A stretch of 64,000 nucleotides of DNA from Rodentibacter haemolyticus (GCF_015356115.1 NZ_CP063056.1:2046001-2110000), one strand, 5' to 3'; counted from the stretch's first letter, positions 6,700-14,649 are shown. The notes: a model not told the origin generated them from the sequence alone. Numbers and translations: made by a program.

Positions 6700-7602
6700 C
6701 TACGTGTTTAAATTTAATAAACATTCATCATAAAAGCCGTTGTATTCGTCAATCAGGTCAGGGTATTTCCCTTCCAACCACGGCATTTGTTTTGAATAAC
6801 GCTCTTCTAACTCCTGCTTGGTTTTACATTCGCGCAAACCGTCTTTGAGTTTTTGCATGGTTGGATTATTAGGTTGTTGTGGAGGTGCTGAAGGAGATCC
6901 CGCAGAAGGAAGCTCAACACCGCTTTCCAACCATTTTTTCACCCGCTCGCCAGTTTCCTTTGATAATTTTTCAGGAGTATTTGCGTTAAATAAACCTGTG
7001 CGATCTTTGCTTGGCAAGGCGTAATGCCCATCGTGAACAATATCTAACACAGTAGTAAATTCATATTCAATACCGTCCCGTTGCTCCGTTTTCATTCCCA
7101 GTTTCTGAACCTGCTTTCGCCCGTTTACTTCAACTTGTGCTGTTTCGGTTTTACTTCTTGCGGTTACGATGATATGTAGTGGTGCAGTAAGCAAATCATC
7201 AATAAACGCTCGATGTCTTGGGGTAATATCATTCCAAGCAGCCCAAGTGTTATTTTTATATTTTGCTTTTGCTATTTGCTCCAGTAACTCCAGACAACCA
7301 CCGGAACCCGACCATTCGTGAGTAATACTGTCAATCACCACCACTTCATGACCGGATTGCACAGCGAGTTTCAACGCCTCACGATAGCGTTCCGGTGTAT
7401 AAGGTGGTTCAAGCTCTAAACAATCAAACTCAGCCAAGTGAGAGTAAAGGGAGGCGCTACCTTGTTCAGTATCAATAACTGCAATTTTATTACCCAACCC
7501 ACTTGCTAAAAGTAATGCGCCATAAGTTTTTCCCGAACCACTAGGACCGGTAAGTGCCAAGCGAAGTTTTGATTTTTTTCGTTCTGCTTTTTGAAATTGC
7601 AT
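6700..7602 (-). CDS. RecA-like AAA ATPase, Sak4-type recombinase candidate (300 aa)
   Basis: The N-terminus has a Walker A motif GPSGSGKT (residues 19-26), then IAVIDTEQGSASLYS and a Walker B-like VVVIDSITHEW. This is the compact RecA-core ATPase of the phage AAA_24/Sak4 group. The C-terminal third (from about residue 215) is a P/Q-rich linker and a helical tail. Next to ssb and a 3'-5' exonuclease it most likely does single-strand annealing recombination. A replication-loader ATPase role is less likely. Confidence 0.8.
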   Translation of the reverse strand: MQFQKAERKKSKLRLALTGPSGSGKTYGALLLASGLGNKIAVIDTEQGSASLYSHLAEFDCLELEPPYTPERYREALKLAVQSGHEVVVIDSITHEWSGSGGCLELLEQIAKAKYKNNTWAAWNDITPRHRAFIDDLLTAPLHIIVTARSKTETAQVEVNGRKQVQKLGMKTEQRDGIEYEFTTVLDIVHDGHYALPSKDRTGLFNANTPEKLSKETGERVKKWLESGVELPSAGSPSAPPQQPNNPTMQKLKDGLRECKTKQELEERYSKQMPWLEGKYPDLIDEYNGFYDECLLNLNT

Positions 7603-7605
7603 AAT

Positions 7606-8274
7606 TTACTCCTTAAACGTCATCCGTTTATAAATCTGTCTAGTGCGCTCTACATCAGCTTTGTTATATTCGGCAACTTCGGCAATACGTCCGGATTGGA
7701 CGTAACCCCATACCTTTGAGCCGTCAATATCATCACTTTTGCCGTCAATCCCTAAAGCAAGGCATAAATCATTCATGCTGATTCGATTACCCACACCAGC
7801 CCACTCAACCATCGTATCGAACACCTGCTTATCCCATGCTTTGGCGTGGATTGGGAAATAGGCAAAAGGTTTTACTCGGTTTACAATGGCACGTTGGTAA
7901 ACAAAGCGAATATCAAACGCAACGTGGTTGTGGCCAATAAATACCGGCGGAATATCTTTATTTGCCTGGTAATGTTGGTTTAGGTATTGGAAAAAATCTG
8001 TCAAGATACGTTGTTCTCGATCAGCCCCCTGCCAATCTGCTAGATAAAACACCTGCACTGGGCTGTCATCAATAGCGCAAGCAACAGAAATAATCTCGCC
8101 GAACGTACCGGAAAGTGCAGTCTTTTCTACCGCCGTTTCTTTGTTGGCTTCCAGCCATTTTTGAATGGCTTCTTCACTTTTGTAATTCGCTGGGGGTGAA
8201 AGAGTTTCCAGCACTTTTTGGGCGATGGTTGCGTTTTGTGTTGGGATTGTTTCGATGTCAAAATAAATGTTCAT
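7606..8274 (-). CDS. 3'-5' exonuclease of the PolB-exonuclease-like (DEDDy) family (222 aa)
   Basis: Motif Exo I is FDIETI at the N-terminus (D6, E8), Exo II is GHNHVAFD near residue 115, and Exo III is YNKADVERT near residue 205, giving a complete DEDD active site with a tyrosine. The protein has no polymerase domain, so it is a stand-alone exonuclease. It lies 3 bases upstream of the Sak4-like gene and probably provides the resected DNA for annealing. Confidence 0.85.
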   Translation of the reverse strand: MNIYFDIETIPTQNATIAQKVLETLSPPANYKSEEAIQKWLEANKETAVEKTALSGTFGEIISVACAIDDSPVQVFYLADWQGADREQRILTDFFQYLNQHYQANKDIPPVFIGHNHVAFDIRFVYQRAIVNRVKPFAYFPIHAKAWDKQVFDTMVEWAGVGNRISMNDLCLALGIDGKSDDIDGSKVWGYVQSGRIAEVAEYNKADVERTRQIYKRMTFKE

Positions 8275-8282
8275 AGATTTCC

Positions 8283-8459
8283 TTAAAATGGCATGTTGGT
8301 GTAATATTTTTCAATGATTTCTAAGGCGTGCTGTGGGTTGATCGCACCGGATAAAAGCCATTGTTCAAATTGGTTTAAATTCTCCGCTTGAAATTGAGCA
8401 AAAGTGCGGTCAATTTCGAAGCGGTTTATGATGATGTCATTGCGTGGTTCAAAATACAT
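8283..8459 (-). CDS. Hypothetical phage protein (58 aa)
   Basis: Starting at the ATG at 8459 (GGAG 7 bases upstream) the product reads MYFEPRNDIIINRFEIDRTF. A uptake signal (8399-8408 region) lies in the coding sequence. Function unknown. Confidence 0.6.
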   Translation of the reverse strand: MYFEPRNDIIINRFEIDRTFAQFQAENLNQFEQWLLSGAINPQHALEIIEKYYTNMPF

Positions 8460-8461
8460 AA

Positions 8462-8668
8462 TCAACTCCAGTGTGCTCCTTTTGTTTTAACTTTACCTTT
8501 ACCTTCTTCCACCTTGCGCAAGAGTGTTTTTCTCAAGGCGATCTCTGTTTCGCAAAGTTCTTCAGCGCAATGATTTTGGCTTTTCCAAGTAACTTTTCGC
8601 CCAATGTATTCCACCGCCTGATAACCCAAATCTTTTGGATGTGGCTCAATTCGATAATAGCGGCTCAT
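8462..8668 (-). CDS. Hypothetical phage protein (68 aa)
   Basis: It is a basic protein starting MSRYYRIEPHPKDLGYQAVE, with two cysteines in NHCAEELCETE and a lysine-rich C-terminus. It is tightly spaced with both neighbours. Not recognised. Confidence 0.6.
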   Translation of the reverse strand: MSRYYRIEPHPKDLGYQAVEYIGRKVTWKSQNHCAEELCETEIALRKTLLRKVEEGKGKVKTKGAHWS

Positions 8669-9060
8669 CTTTGCTCCTTATCTCGCTCCGCCTGCAAAAG
8701 TGCGGTCAGTTTTAGCAGTCTTTTTTGTTCGGTTTCGGTGAGGTTTGGTTGCCAATCACCGTGTTCTTTCCGCCATAATTTACGGGCTTCTTCTCGGGCT
8801 TTTTGGCTGATTTGCTCGCTGAGTTCGTTATCGTGCCAATCGGTCGGGTTGCTGTACGCTTGGGATATGCCAAGGACTGCTATAACAGCAATGGCGGTTA
8901 AAACTAAAACAAGGCATTTATTGCCAAGAGATGATAAAAACTCAAAGATTGATTTGTGCATAGTGGTTTCCTTTTGGTTTTCTTCAAAAAATACGGTGCG
9001 TGAACGCATTGCGGTTTGGTTACGTTGTTGACGTTTTCTGCGTTTCTGTCGTTTGTTCAT
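8665..9060 (-). CDS. Membrane protein with two possible starts (131 or 98 aa)
   Basis: From 9060 the protein begins with an arginine-rich stretch (MNKRQKRRKRQQRNQ). An internal ATG at 8961 (MHKSIFEFLSSLGNK) also has an AAGGAAA site. One hydrophobic segment (CLVLVLTAIAVIAVLGIS) is followed by an E/R/K-rich helical tail, so the protein probably anchors in the inner membrane. The long and short forms might both be made. Function unknown. Confidence 0.55.
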   Translation of the reverse strand: MNKRQKRRKRQQRNQTAMRSRTVFFEENQKETTMHKSIFEFLSSLGNKCLVLVLTAIAVIAVLGISQAYSNPTDWHDNELSEQISQKAREEARKLWRKEHGDWQPNLTETEQKRLLKLTALLQAERDKEQR

Positions 9061-9105
9061 TTTTGTTTCCTTTTTAATCAATTTGCTGAATTTAGGGTGA
9101 AAAAA

Positions 9106-9123
9106 AACCTGCCTAAGCAGGTT
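9106..9123 (-). terminator. Leftward terminator after the XRE-ImmA gene
   Basis: AACCTGC (9106-9112) pairs with GCAGGTT (9117-9123), followed leftward by a run of T. It separates the autonomous XRE-ImmA pair from the rest of the operon. Confidence 0.7.
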
Positions 9124-9138
9124 TCATGTGATGTTGAG

Positions 9139-10209
9139 TTAGACTATTCTGAGACGGAAATAAGGATTTTGGAAAGTAAGCTCTGCTAGATCGCTTAATG
9201 GGATATTTAGCTTTTTTTCAATTTCCTTATTCGATATTTTATGTTCTCTCAGTAACAAAGTAATTTTATCTAGAATTTGTGATGTTTCTCTTTTTAGCAT
9301 TCCATTTGGCTCAGCTGTGCGATACCCATATTTTCCAGCAGTAATCTGTAGTTGTCTATAATGCCATTCAGTTGAAAGTTTTAGGTCAAATGTTCTTTTT
9401 ATAAGTGCAGCTAAAGATACATTCCAATATTTTTTCAGCTCTATGAGCTGTTTGAAAGATGGCTGCAACGGTACAATGGCTCTAACGGCACTTTCCGGCA
9501 TTAAGAATGCCGAGGCAAATTGATTTGCTTCAGTCTCAATAGCTTTTTTATTCGTGATATCAGCTCTTTTATGTAGGAGTAGATGACCCAGTTCATGGGC
9601 AGCATCAAAACGACTACGTTCAGGTGTTTTTTGATTATTTAGGAATATAAATGGTTGCTCGTCTATCCAATAGGAGTAGGCGTCAACTTCAACACAATCC
9701 TGAGTGAGTGAGTATACCCGGATACCTTTTGATTCAAGTAAGTGAACTATATTCGGAATAGATTTTTCTCCAAGCCTCCAATATTCTCTTAGCTGTTGGG
9801 CTGCTACAGCAGGATCAGGGGTGCTTTCTGAATGGTTAAATTCGGGGATATCAACCTTAGGAAGATTAAATCGTTCACCAAGCCATTTATCAAACTCCAT
9901 TGCAATGGAACCGGCACTGAGTGCGGCATCTCTTTTCTTTGCACTCATTCTAGCCATTGAACGAAAGCTAGCCGTTTCAGCTTTAATTTGAACAAGATCA
10001 TCAGAGAAAAAAAATGGAATAGGGTAATTTAGTGCCTTACTTATTTTTTCCACAATAGCATCTTGCTCAGTTAATTCTTTATGCCCATTTTCATAACTTG
10101 ATAAAGTTCTTGATGTAATATCAAGTATCTTTGAAAGTTCTATTGCAGTGAGACCACGGCGTTCTCGAGCAAGTTTTAGTCTTTGTGGATTAAACGATAA
10201 GCTTTTCAT
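9139..10209 (-). CDS. XRE-family regulator with ImmA/IrrE metallopeptidase domain (356 aa)
   Basis: Residues 1-65 form a helix-turn-helix (LARERRGLTAIELSKILDIT). Residues about 170-260 hold an ImmA/IrrE zinc peptidase with HELGH (205-209) and a third ligand in the EANQFA helix. Proteins of this COG2856 type cleave repressors or toxins, or regulate a partner gene; ICEBs1 ImmA is the model. It overlaps the 227-aa partner gene by 20 bases. The pair has its own promoter region with a palindrome (10912-10927). Confidence 0.85.
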   Translation of the reverse strand: MKSLSFNPQRLKLARERRGLTAIELSKILDITSRTLSSYENGHKELTEQDAIVEKISKALNYPIPFFFSDDLVQIKAETASFRSMARMSAKKRDAALSAGSIAMEFDKWLGERFNLPKVDIPEFNHSESTPDPAVAAQQLREYWRLGEKSIPNIVHLLESKGIRVYSLTQDCVEVDAYSYWIDEQPFIFLNNQKTPERSRFDAAHELGHLLLHKRADITNKKAIETEANQFASAFLMPESAVRAIVPLQPSFKQLIELKKYWNVSLAALIKRTFDLKLSTEWHYRQLQITAGKYGYRTAEPNGMLKRETSQILDKITLLLREHKISNKEIEKKLNIPLSDLAELTFQNPYFRLRIV

Positions 10210-10873
10210 ATTTCATTTGAATTTCTGTTTCTGGATTTTCGGCAAAATTAGGTTGTTTTTCTGTCACAATTTCAGTGTTATCAAGAGATAATGAAATTCG
10301 GTGAGAAAAACTATCTATACGAGAATGACGATCAACACTTTCAGGATAGCCGATATTTGCAACGTACTGCTCGGTTTTAAAATCAGCATATAGCATTATT
10401 ACCCATATACTCATTGAAGGAAACGAATCATTATGTTGTATACATTTAAGTGTTTCTGGAAATAGATCTGGAGCAAGTAAACTATCTTCGGTCAAATGCA
10501 ATAATTGCTTGGTATGCTTCCCACGTTTACGTAATGATAAGGGATAGCTTTCTAAGGACTTGACCTCTTCGGTGACACGACAATAATACAACCCAATATT
10601 AAGTTCCTTATTATATGCTAATTCTACACCCCACACATTGATAGAATCAAACCCATGCTCTTTCAGTAACTCCCTAGTGTATCTCAACACATTATGATAC
10701 AGATATGTACCCGGTGCGGTTTTAGCGCAAAAATTTGGAGGAAGAGAATTTATGTCTTTTATAGAGAGTTCAATTGCCTGAGATATCGTAGGCGCAAACT
10801 GTTTTAGCTTTTCTTGTTGTAGATCTAAAATTGATACAGAGTGACTTTCTACAAATTGATTTAAAGCAGCCAT
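10190..10873 (-). CDS. Unknown partner of the XRE-ImmA protein (227 aa)
   Basis: I do not recognise this protein. It is soluble, has no visible catalytic motif, and begins MAALNQFVESHSVSILDLQQ. It is translated first and overlaps the XRE-ImmA gene, an arrangement typical of two-gene toxin-antitoxin or defence modules. Possible roles are a toxin or sensor controlled by the protease. The pair is probably a lysogenic accessory module. Confidence 0.65.
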   Translation of the reverse strand: MAALNQFVESHSVSILDLQQEKLKQFAPTISQAIELSIKDINSLPPNFCAKTAPGTYLYHNVLRYTRELLKEHGFDSINVWGVELAYNKELNIGLYYCRVTEEVKSLESYPLSLRKRGKHTKQLLHLTEDSLLAPDLFPETLKCIQHNDSFPSMSIWVIMLYADFKTEQYVANIGYPESVDRHSRIDSFSHRISLSLDNTEIVTEKQPNFAENPETEIQMKYEKLIV

Positions 10874-10911
10874 AATTTATCCTAACTTAGAATTGCCATT
10901 TCCTATAATTT

Positions 10912-10927
10912 AACATCATCTGATGTT
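10912..10927. promoter_or_regulatory. Palindromic operator before the XRE-ImmA pair
   Basis: AACATCA-TC-TGATGTT, a perfect 7-bp dyad 39 bases before the start codon and within the probable promoter spacer. It is a likely autoregulatory site for the XRE domain. Confidence 0.55.
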
Positions 10928-11005
10928 TAAAAACAAGAAAATTATCTAGATGGGGATAAAAAGCTGTTTAATATAGAGGGTGATATCAATATTATTTCCA
11001 TAATG

Positions 11006-11077
11006 AAACCCTCTTTGCTTGGTGGTATAATGCAGAGTAGCTAAAATTTATTTTCAATCACTTAACAAAGAGGGTTT
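11006..11077 (+). promoter_or_regulatory. Extended -10 promoter between 12-bp inverted repeats
   Basis: AAACCCTCTTTG (11006-11017) is the exact inverted copy of CAAAGAGGGTTT (11066-11077). Between them is TGGTATAAT, an extended -10 box (TATAAT at 11026-11031). The right arm contains the ribosome-binding site (AGAGGG) of the 117-aa gene. The left arm overlaps the -35 zone. Confidence 0.6.
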
Positions 11078-11081
11078 TATT

Positions 11082-11435
11082 ATGAACAACCTTGCTCATG
11101 GTTTATATTTGTCCTTAAATGGAACTCACGGTATGGATTGCGACACATTGGTTATTAAATTGTCATCCCCTACGAAATATGGTTGGTCTTTTGATAAAAT
11201 AGATCCAGATCCAACTGTAAATCGCCCAATTTTTAAGAAAGATTTCAATAATGAAATAGTTAACATATATCTTTATTACAGTACGGAGGAAAATGTATGG
11301 CATACTGCCAATGTCCTTCATCTGGATAATCAAGATAACTCATTTTCTGAAGTAAAGATGGCTCTTCAAGATTTTAGTAATCATATTAAAGAATGTATTG
11401 GTCAAGAACCAACTTTAAAACTGGTGCTGAATTAA
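11082..11435 (+). CDS. Unknown rightward accessory protein (117 aa)
   Basis: It reads MNNLAHGLYLSLNGTHGMDC and onward, with no family I recognise. It is transcribed rightward, against the early operon, from its own strong promoter and is followed by a long inverted repeat (AACCGCA near 11450 and TGCGGTT near 11505). This is the signature of a phage moron gene expressed in the lysogen. Confidence 0.65.
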   Translation: MNNLAHGLYLSLNGTHGMDCDTLVIKLSSPTKYGWSFDKIDPDPTVNRPIFKKDFNNEIVNIYLYYSTEENVWHTANVLHLDNQDNSFSEVKMALQDFSNHIKECIGQEPTLKLVLN

Positions 11436-11557
11436 AAATATCGTTAAACCGCATTAACTGTTATTTCTGTCTAGAAATTTCTTGGGTGGATTGAACCTAG
11501 TGCGGTTTTTAATGGTTGCCTTTCTTTATACTTGCAAGGCTCAAGTCACCTAAGGAA

Positions 11558-11794
11558 TTAAATTAATTCTCTATGCCCTAATCGCCGTTTCTGCGTAGCT
11601 CGAACCGTTGTTGATTTCGCTTTGCCTTTTGTGCAGTGGTAATTGGTGATATCAATCAGCTTTTTCTCTCTGCCGGCAAGGTTGATTGCTTTTTCAACGT
11701 TGTTGCTTTTCGGTTTAGCGGCTAAGGCACTTTGCTTTTGGGCGAGACGTTTAGCCCGTTTGAAGTTCTTTGCCGGATTTTTTGTGATACTCAT
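11558..11794 (-). CDS. Small basic protein, N-like antiterminator candidate (78 aa)
   Basis: The N-terminal half contains FKRAKRLAQKQSALAAKPK, similar in composition and spacing to the arginine-rich RNA-binding helix of lambdoid N proteins; the whole protein is strongly basic. It is the second gene from PL, where lambda carries N. The downstream operon contains several terminator-like hairpins. Its ATG overlaps the upstream stop (ATGA). The assignment as N is inference from position and composition, not from recognised homology. Confidence 0.5.
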   Translation of the reverse strand: MSITKNPAKNFKRAKRLAQKQSALAAKPKSNNVEKAINLAGREKKLIDITNYHCTKGKAKSTTVRATQKRRLGHRELI

Positions 11795-12039
11795 AGATTT
11801 CCCTCCTTCCTTATTTCAAACCGCATACAATGTGATAAATCCGATACTTTGTCATTTCGGTGTAACCTTGTTACCGTCAAATCGATTTTTCCTGATTTAA
11901 GAGAGTGTACGGTTTGAAATAAGTCTTGTTTTACTGACCGGCAGCGTGGGGGTATTAAACAAGCTAACCCAAACCCACTTAACCAAATTGTGTCGCACAC
12001 CGTAGAAAGCTGATATAAGTAATGCAATCTCTTAATCAC
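11791..12039 (-). CDS. First gene of the PL operon (82 aa), unknown
   Basis: The frame starts at a GTG at 12039 with no good ribosome-binding site and encodes a cysteine-containing basic protein (MIKRLHYLYQLSTVCDTIWL and onward). Both the frame and the ATGA coupling to the next gene support it. A 9-bp inverted repeat (11996-12004 with 12041-12049) places the start codon in an RNA loop, and a boxA-like TGTTCTTTAA (12057-12066, minus strand) lies just upstream. Confidence 0.45.
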   Translation of the reverse strand: MIKRLHYLYQLSTVCDTIWLSGFGLACLIPPRCRSVKQDLFQTVHSLKSGKIDLTVTRLHRNDKVSDLSHCMRFEIRKEGNL

Positions 12040-12168
12040 TTACGGTGTGTTGATTTTTAAAGAACATCCGCCATCTCTGCTAAATCTCGGTTAATTTGGT
12101 GTAATTACACTTATTTAACCTGCTAGGCGGTCAAAACATTTTCTTCTCTCTGTTGTTTTGATGTGGGT

Positions 12169-12240
12169 ATAATACATAATGTATTTATCATTGTAAATAC
12201 TTTTTGTATTATTTGTGGAAAATAAAATACATTAGGTATT
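12169..12240 (-). promoter_or_regulatory. PL promoter with three CI/Cro operators
   Basis: On the minus strand -35 TTTACA (12192-12197) and -10 TATTAT (12169-12174) are 17 bases apart. Three sites match AATAC-N5-GTATT exactly: 12171-12185, 12196-12210 and 12226-12240. The same site occurs at PR beside cI/cro, so these are the left operators of the phage repressor. Confidence 0.85.
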
Positions 12241-12416
12241 TATATTGTTGATTTTTAAGGAAATAAATTTTCGATAAGGTTGTTTGATTGCTTGTTTTTT
12301 GAACAAGAATAAGAAAAAGAAAGAAAAGTGCAGTTGGTTTTTAGGAGAATTTTGGATAAATGAATGGGAAAAGTAGGACGTTATGTCGGCGAAATTGGTT
12401 TCGTTGAGATAAAAGA

Positions 12417-12437
12417 AAACCGCCACAGGGGCGGTTT
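12417..12437 (-). terminator. Terminator of the NYN gene
   Basis: AAACCGCC (12417-12424) pairs with GGCGGTTT (12430-12437), two bases after the NYN stop codon, with a weak T tract leftward. Between this and PL (12241-12416) I see no gene. Confidence 0.65.
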
Positions 12438-12438
12438 G

Positions 12439-13266
12439 TTACTTTTTCTTCTTACGAGCCTTTACTTTGCTTTGTTTCCGTTTCTCTTTACTTGCGGCTA
12501 CTTTATCTTGATATTCTATCCACCATTCAGGATTTCCATCAGGATTGCATTTTAATATTTCTGCTAATCCAACTCCAATACTAAACGATTGAATACCATC
12601 AATATGTTCTGCTAAATCGTGAGAAATCTCTTGTTTCAGAGGGTTTAATATAAAATCGACACCTTTTATTCTTGCTTGTTTTGCCGCCGGTACAAAATCA
12701 GAATCACCTGCTATAAGAACAATTACATCAACAAGTTTCTCATAAGAAAGAATGGTAATATCCATTCCTAATTTCACATCAACAGACTTTTGGGTTATTT
12801 CATAATACCAATCATCATTGGTTAAATCTTCCCATTTTTTCTTCCCTTGGCGGAGTGCTTTCAGGGTGTGTTCGTTAAGTCTCCAATCTGTTGATTGCAA
12901 TCTCCCCATTCTCAATGCAGTTTTACGATTCTCTTTTAGTTTTAAATGGAATTCAGATCGTAATTTGTTCATTGGTTCCGCTTTGAAGTTTTTATCTCGA
13001 GGTGTTGTTTCGCCTTTCTCTGGGTGTGGTAGCTTAACCTGCTTATCAAGAGGTGGGCTATCATAATAATAAATTCGGTAAAGTTCTTGCGCTTCTCTTC
13101 CCGAGTGTTTACCACGTTCTATCTCTGTGTGAAATCTAACTATTCTCCACATTAAATCTATTAAATTTTCAGCTGTGATATTCTCACCTTTAAAGTATTT
13201 TCTTGCAAAGAATCCTACTTTCGCAAAGAAAAAACCTCCATCAATTAAAATTGCTGTTTTCTTCAT
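12439..13266 (-). CDS. NYN-domain (PIN-like) putative ribonuclease (275 aa)
   Basis: The start at 13266 (MKKTAILIDGGFFFAKVGFF) opens with the NYN acidic motif ILIDGGF. Later come GMDITILSYEKLVDVIVLIA and GDSDFVPAAKQARIKG, the conserved D and GDSDF motifs of NYN/LabA-like nucleases. The C-terminus is lysine-rich and likely binds RNA. It lies between cI and PL on the cI strand, the position of lambda rexAB, so it is expected to be expressed in the lysogen. A role in superinfection exclusion is an inference. Confidence 0.85.
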   Translation of the reverse strand: MKKTAILIDGGFFFAKVGFFARKYFKGENITAENLIDLMWRIVRFHTEIERGKHSGREAQELYRIYYYDSPPLDKQVKLPHPEKGETTPRDKNFKAEPMNKLRSEFHLKLKENRKTALRMGRLQSTDWRLNEHTLKALRQGKKKWEDLTNDDWYYEITQKSVDVKLGMDITILSYEKLVDVIVLIAGDSDFVPAAKQARIKGVDFILNPLKQEISHDLAEHIDGIQSFSIGVGLAEILKCNPDGNPEWWIEYQDKVAASKEKRKQSKVKARKKKK

Positions 13267-13284
13267 TCTTATCTCATAAGTAAA

Positions 13285-13337
13285 AACCCATAACAACCGT
13301 ACAGATAGTAAAAATGGTCTGTGAGCTGCTATGGGTT
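13285..13337 (-). terminator. Two-tier hairpin before the NYN gene
   Basis: AACCCATA (13285-13292) pairs with TATGGGTT (13330-13337), with an inner ACAGA/TCTGT stem and a leftward TTTTT. It may end the cI transcript, or attenuate NYN expression. Confidence 0.5.
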
Positions 13338-13449
13338 CCGTCTAATTTCCTGTCCAATTTTAATCTTTAATCGAGCATTGTCAATTAATTTATTAAAAAT
13401 TTATAATAATTTACTAACAGCTCAACTTTCTTTTCAAGAACATTTATAA

Positions 13450-13749
13450 TCATTCCTCATTCTTTACATCACTGAAAAAGTCAAAAGGGACATTGTAGTA
13501 GCCGAATTTTGTTGGTTTTGCTTTGTAGCTCTTTTGTTGTGATCCATTCCATATGGCACCTTTAGATTCAAGAATCTTTATTGTAGCGATTCTTTGCTCA
13601 TTGTTGACTTCCATTATTTCAACTATTGCAAAATCACCGAATTGCCAGCAATCTGTATCATTTGTGTGAATTTTGGCCAAATAACCTTTCTTAATCGTTT
13701 TTAAATCCCAGAGATGTTTTTGTGGGTAAAAGAAATATCTCTCTTTCAT
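13450..13749 (-). CDS. Hypothetical lysogeny-operon protein (99 aa)
   Basis: The product starts MKERYFFYPQKHLWDLKTIK and has a beta-rich middle (DFAIVEIMEVNNEQRIATIK). It lies immediately downstream of cI on the same strand and is followed by the NYN gene. No known family. It may be the partner of the NYN protein. Confidence 0.6.
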   Translation of the reverse strand: MKERYFFYPQKHLWDLKTIKKGYLAKIHTNDTDCWQFGDFAIVEIMEVNNEQRIATIKILESKGAIWNGSQQKSYKAKPTKFGYYNVPFDFFSDVKNEE

Positions 13750-13820
13750 TTCAACTCCTATAAATGTTCTATCTTATCCCTTTCTTCTCCAACCTATCTG
13801 CTGAGGGCTTGGTATCCACC

Positions 13821-13855
13821 CCAACGCCAATTATGCTTTAGTGATTGGGCGTTGG
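13821..13855 (-). terminator. Hairpin downstream of cI
   Basis: CCAACGCCAAT (13821-13831) pairs with ATTGGGCGTTGG (13844-13855, one bulge), 8 bases after the cI stop. There is no T run, so it may protect the mRNA 3' end rather than terminate. Confidence 0.4.
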
Positions 13856-13862
13856 TATCCGG

Positions 13863-14519
13863 TTACAAATAACGTCTATGTTCCACGGCTACGCCAATAA
13901 TACGAATATCTTGTTTTAAGGTGCTGAGTGTTGGGAATACCGGATTAAGAGGAACAAGTTCAAAATGCGGCATACCGGAGGATTCGGATATTTCCCCTAG
14001 TTCTTTATATTGTTTGAACGTAGCTTCACCATTACCATTTACGGCTGCAACAAATTGCCCCGGATGGGGATAAAGTCCAGTGTCGATAAGTACAAGATCG
14101 CCCTCAGAAAATTTATTTTCCATAGATTGCCCTTTGATCTCTAAAAAGAATCCTTCACCTTCTGTATCAATGTTTGACTCTAGGTATTCATAGCCATCTG
14201 AAAAGGTGTAATCGCAAGTTTCGGTGAATGTTCCCGCTTGAATGGCACTTAGCAGTGGATAGCTATAAGTTTTTTGTAATGTTGCAGGTGCAATGTTTTC
14301 ATCAAAAGGTTCTAATGTTCCATCGGAATTTAAAATTACTTTTTCTTCCCCTGTAACTTCAAGCATTTTAGCTACATCATTAAAGTTTGGTGTTCTACGT
14401 CCAGTCAACCAATGACCGATAGCGCCTTGGGTTTTACCCATTGCTTCAGCAATATCCTCTTGTTTTTTACGTGACTGATTCATTTTGTCACGAACATATT
14501 CATTCCATTGTTTTTTCAT
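13863..14519 (-). CDS. cI: CI-like repressor with S24 (LexA-type) autocleavage domain (218 aa)
   Basis: Residues 10-60 are an XRE helix-turn-helix (EDIAEAMGKTQGAIGHWLTG). The S24 domain has the cleavage site A95-G96 (IQAGTF), catalytic S132 (GQSMENKF) and K169 (GEATFKQ). The repressor is therefore expected to self-cleave with RecA during SOS, giving prophage induction. It is divergent from cro, with three operators between them. Confidence 0.93.
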   Translation of the reverse strand: MKKQWNEYVRDKMNQSRKKQEDIAEAMGKTQGAIGHWLTGRRTPNFNDVAKMLEVTGEEKVILNSDGTLEPFDENIAPATLQKTYSYPLLSAIQAGTFTETCDYTFSDGYEYLESNIDTEGEGFFLEIKGQSMENKFSEGDLVLIDTGLYPHPGQFVAAVNGNGEATFKQYKELGEISESSGMPHFELVPLNPVFPTLSTLKQDIRIIGVAVEHRRYL

Positions 14520-14548
14520 TTATCCACCTTTCAGTTATCAGTTTAATT

Positions 14549-14623
14549 ATTACGCATTGTAATAATTATTCAAAATACCAATTGTATTTTCCTCTTTACA
14601 TTATCAAATACATAAAGTATTAT
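14549..14623 (+). promoter_or_regulatory. PR promoter with operators
   Basis: -35 TTTACA (14595-14600), 17 bases, -10 TATTAT (14618-14623): the same boxes and spacing as PL. Operators are AATAC-N5-GTATT at 14574-14588 and 14607-14621, plus a weaker ATTAC-N5-GTAAT at 14549-14563 nearest cI. This gives the lambda-like arrangement of three right operators. Confidence 0.85.
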
Positions 14624-14649
14624 TGTTAATTGTTTTCTAGGAGAAAAAT

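Noticed and set aside
12364..12555. 63-aa rightward ORF
   Set aside because: It is antisense to the end of the NYN gene and its terminator and has no ribosome-binding site.
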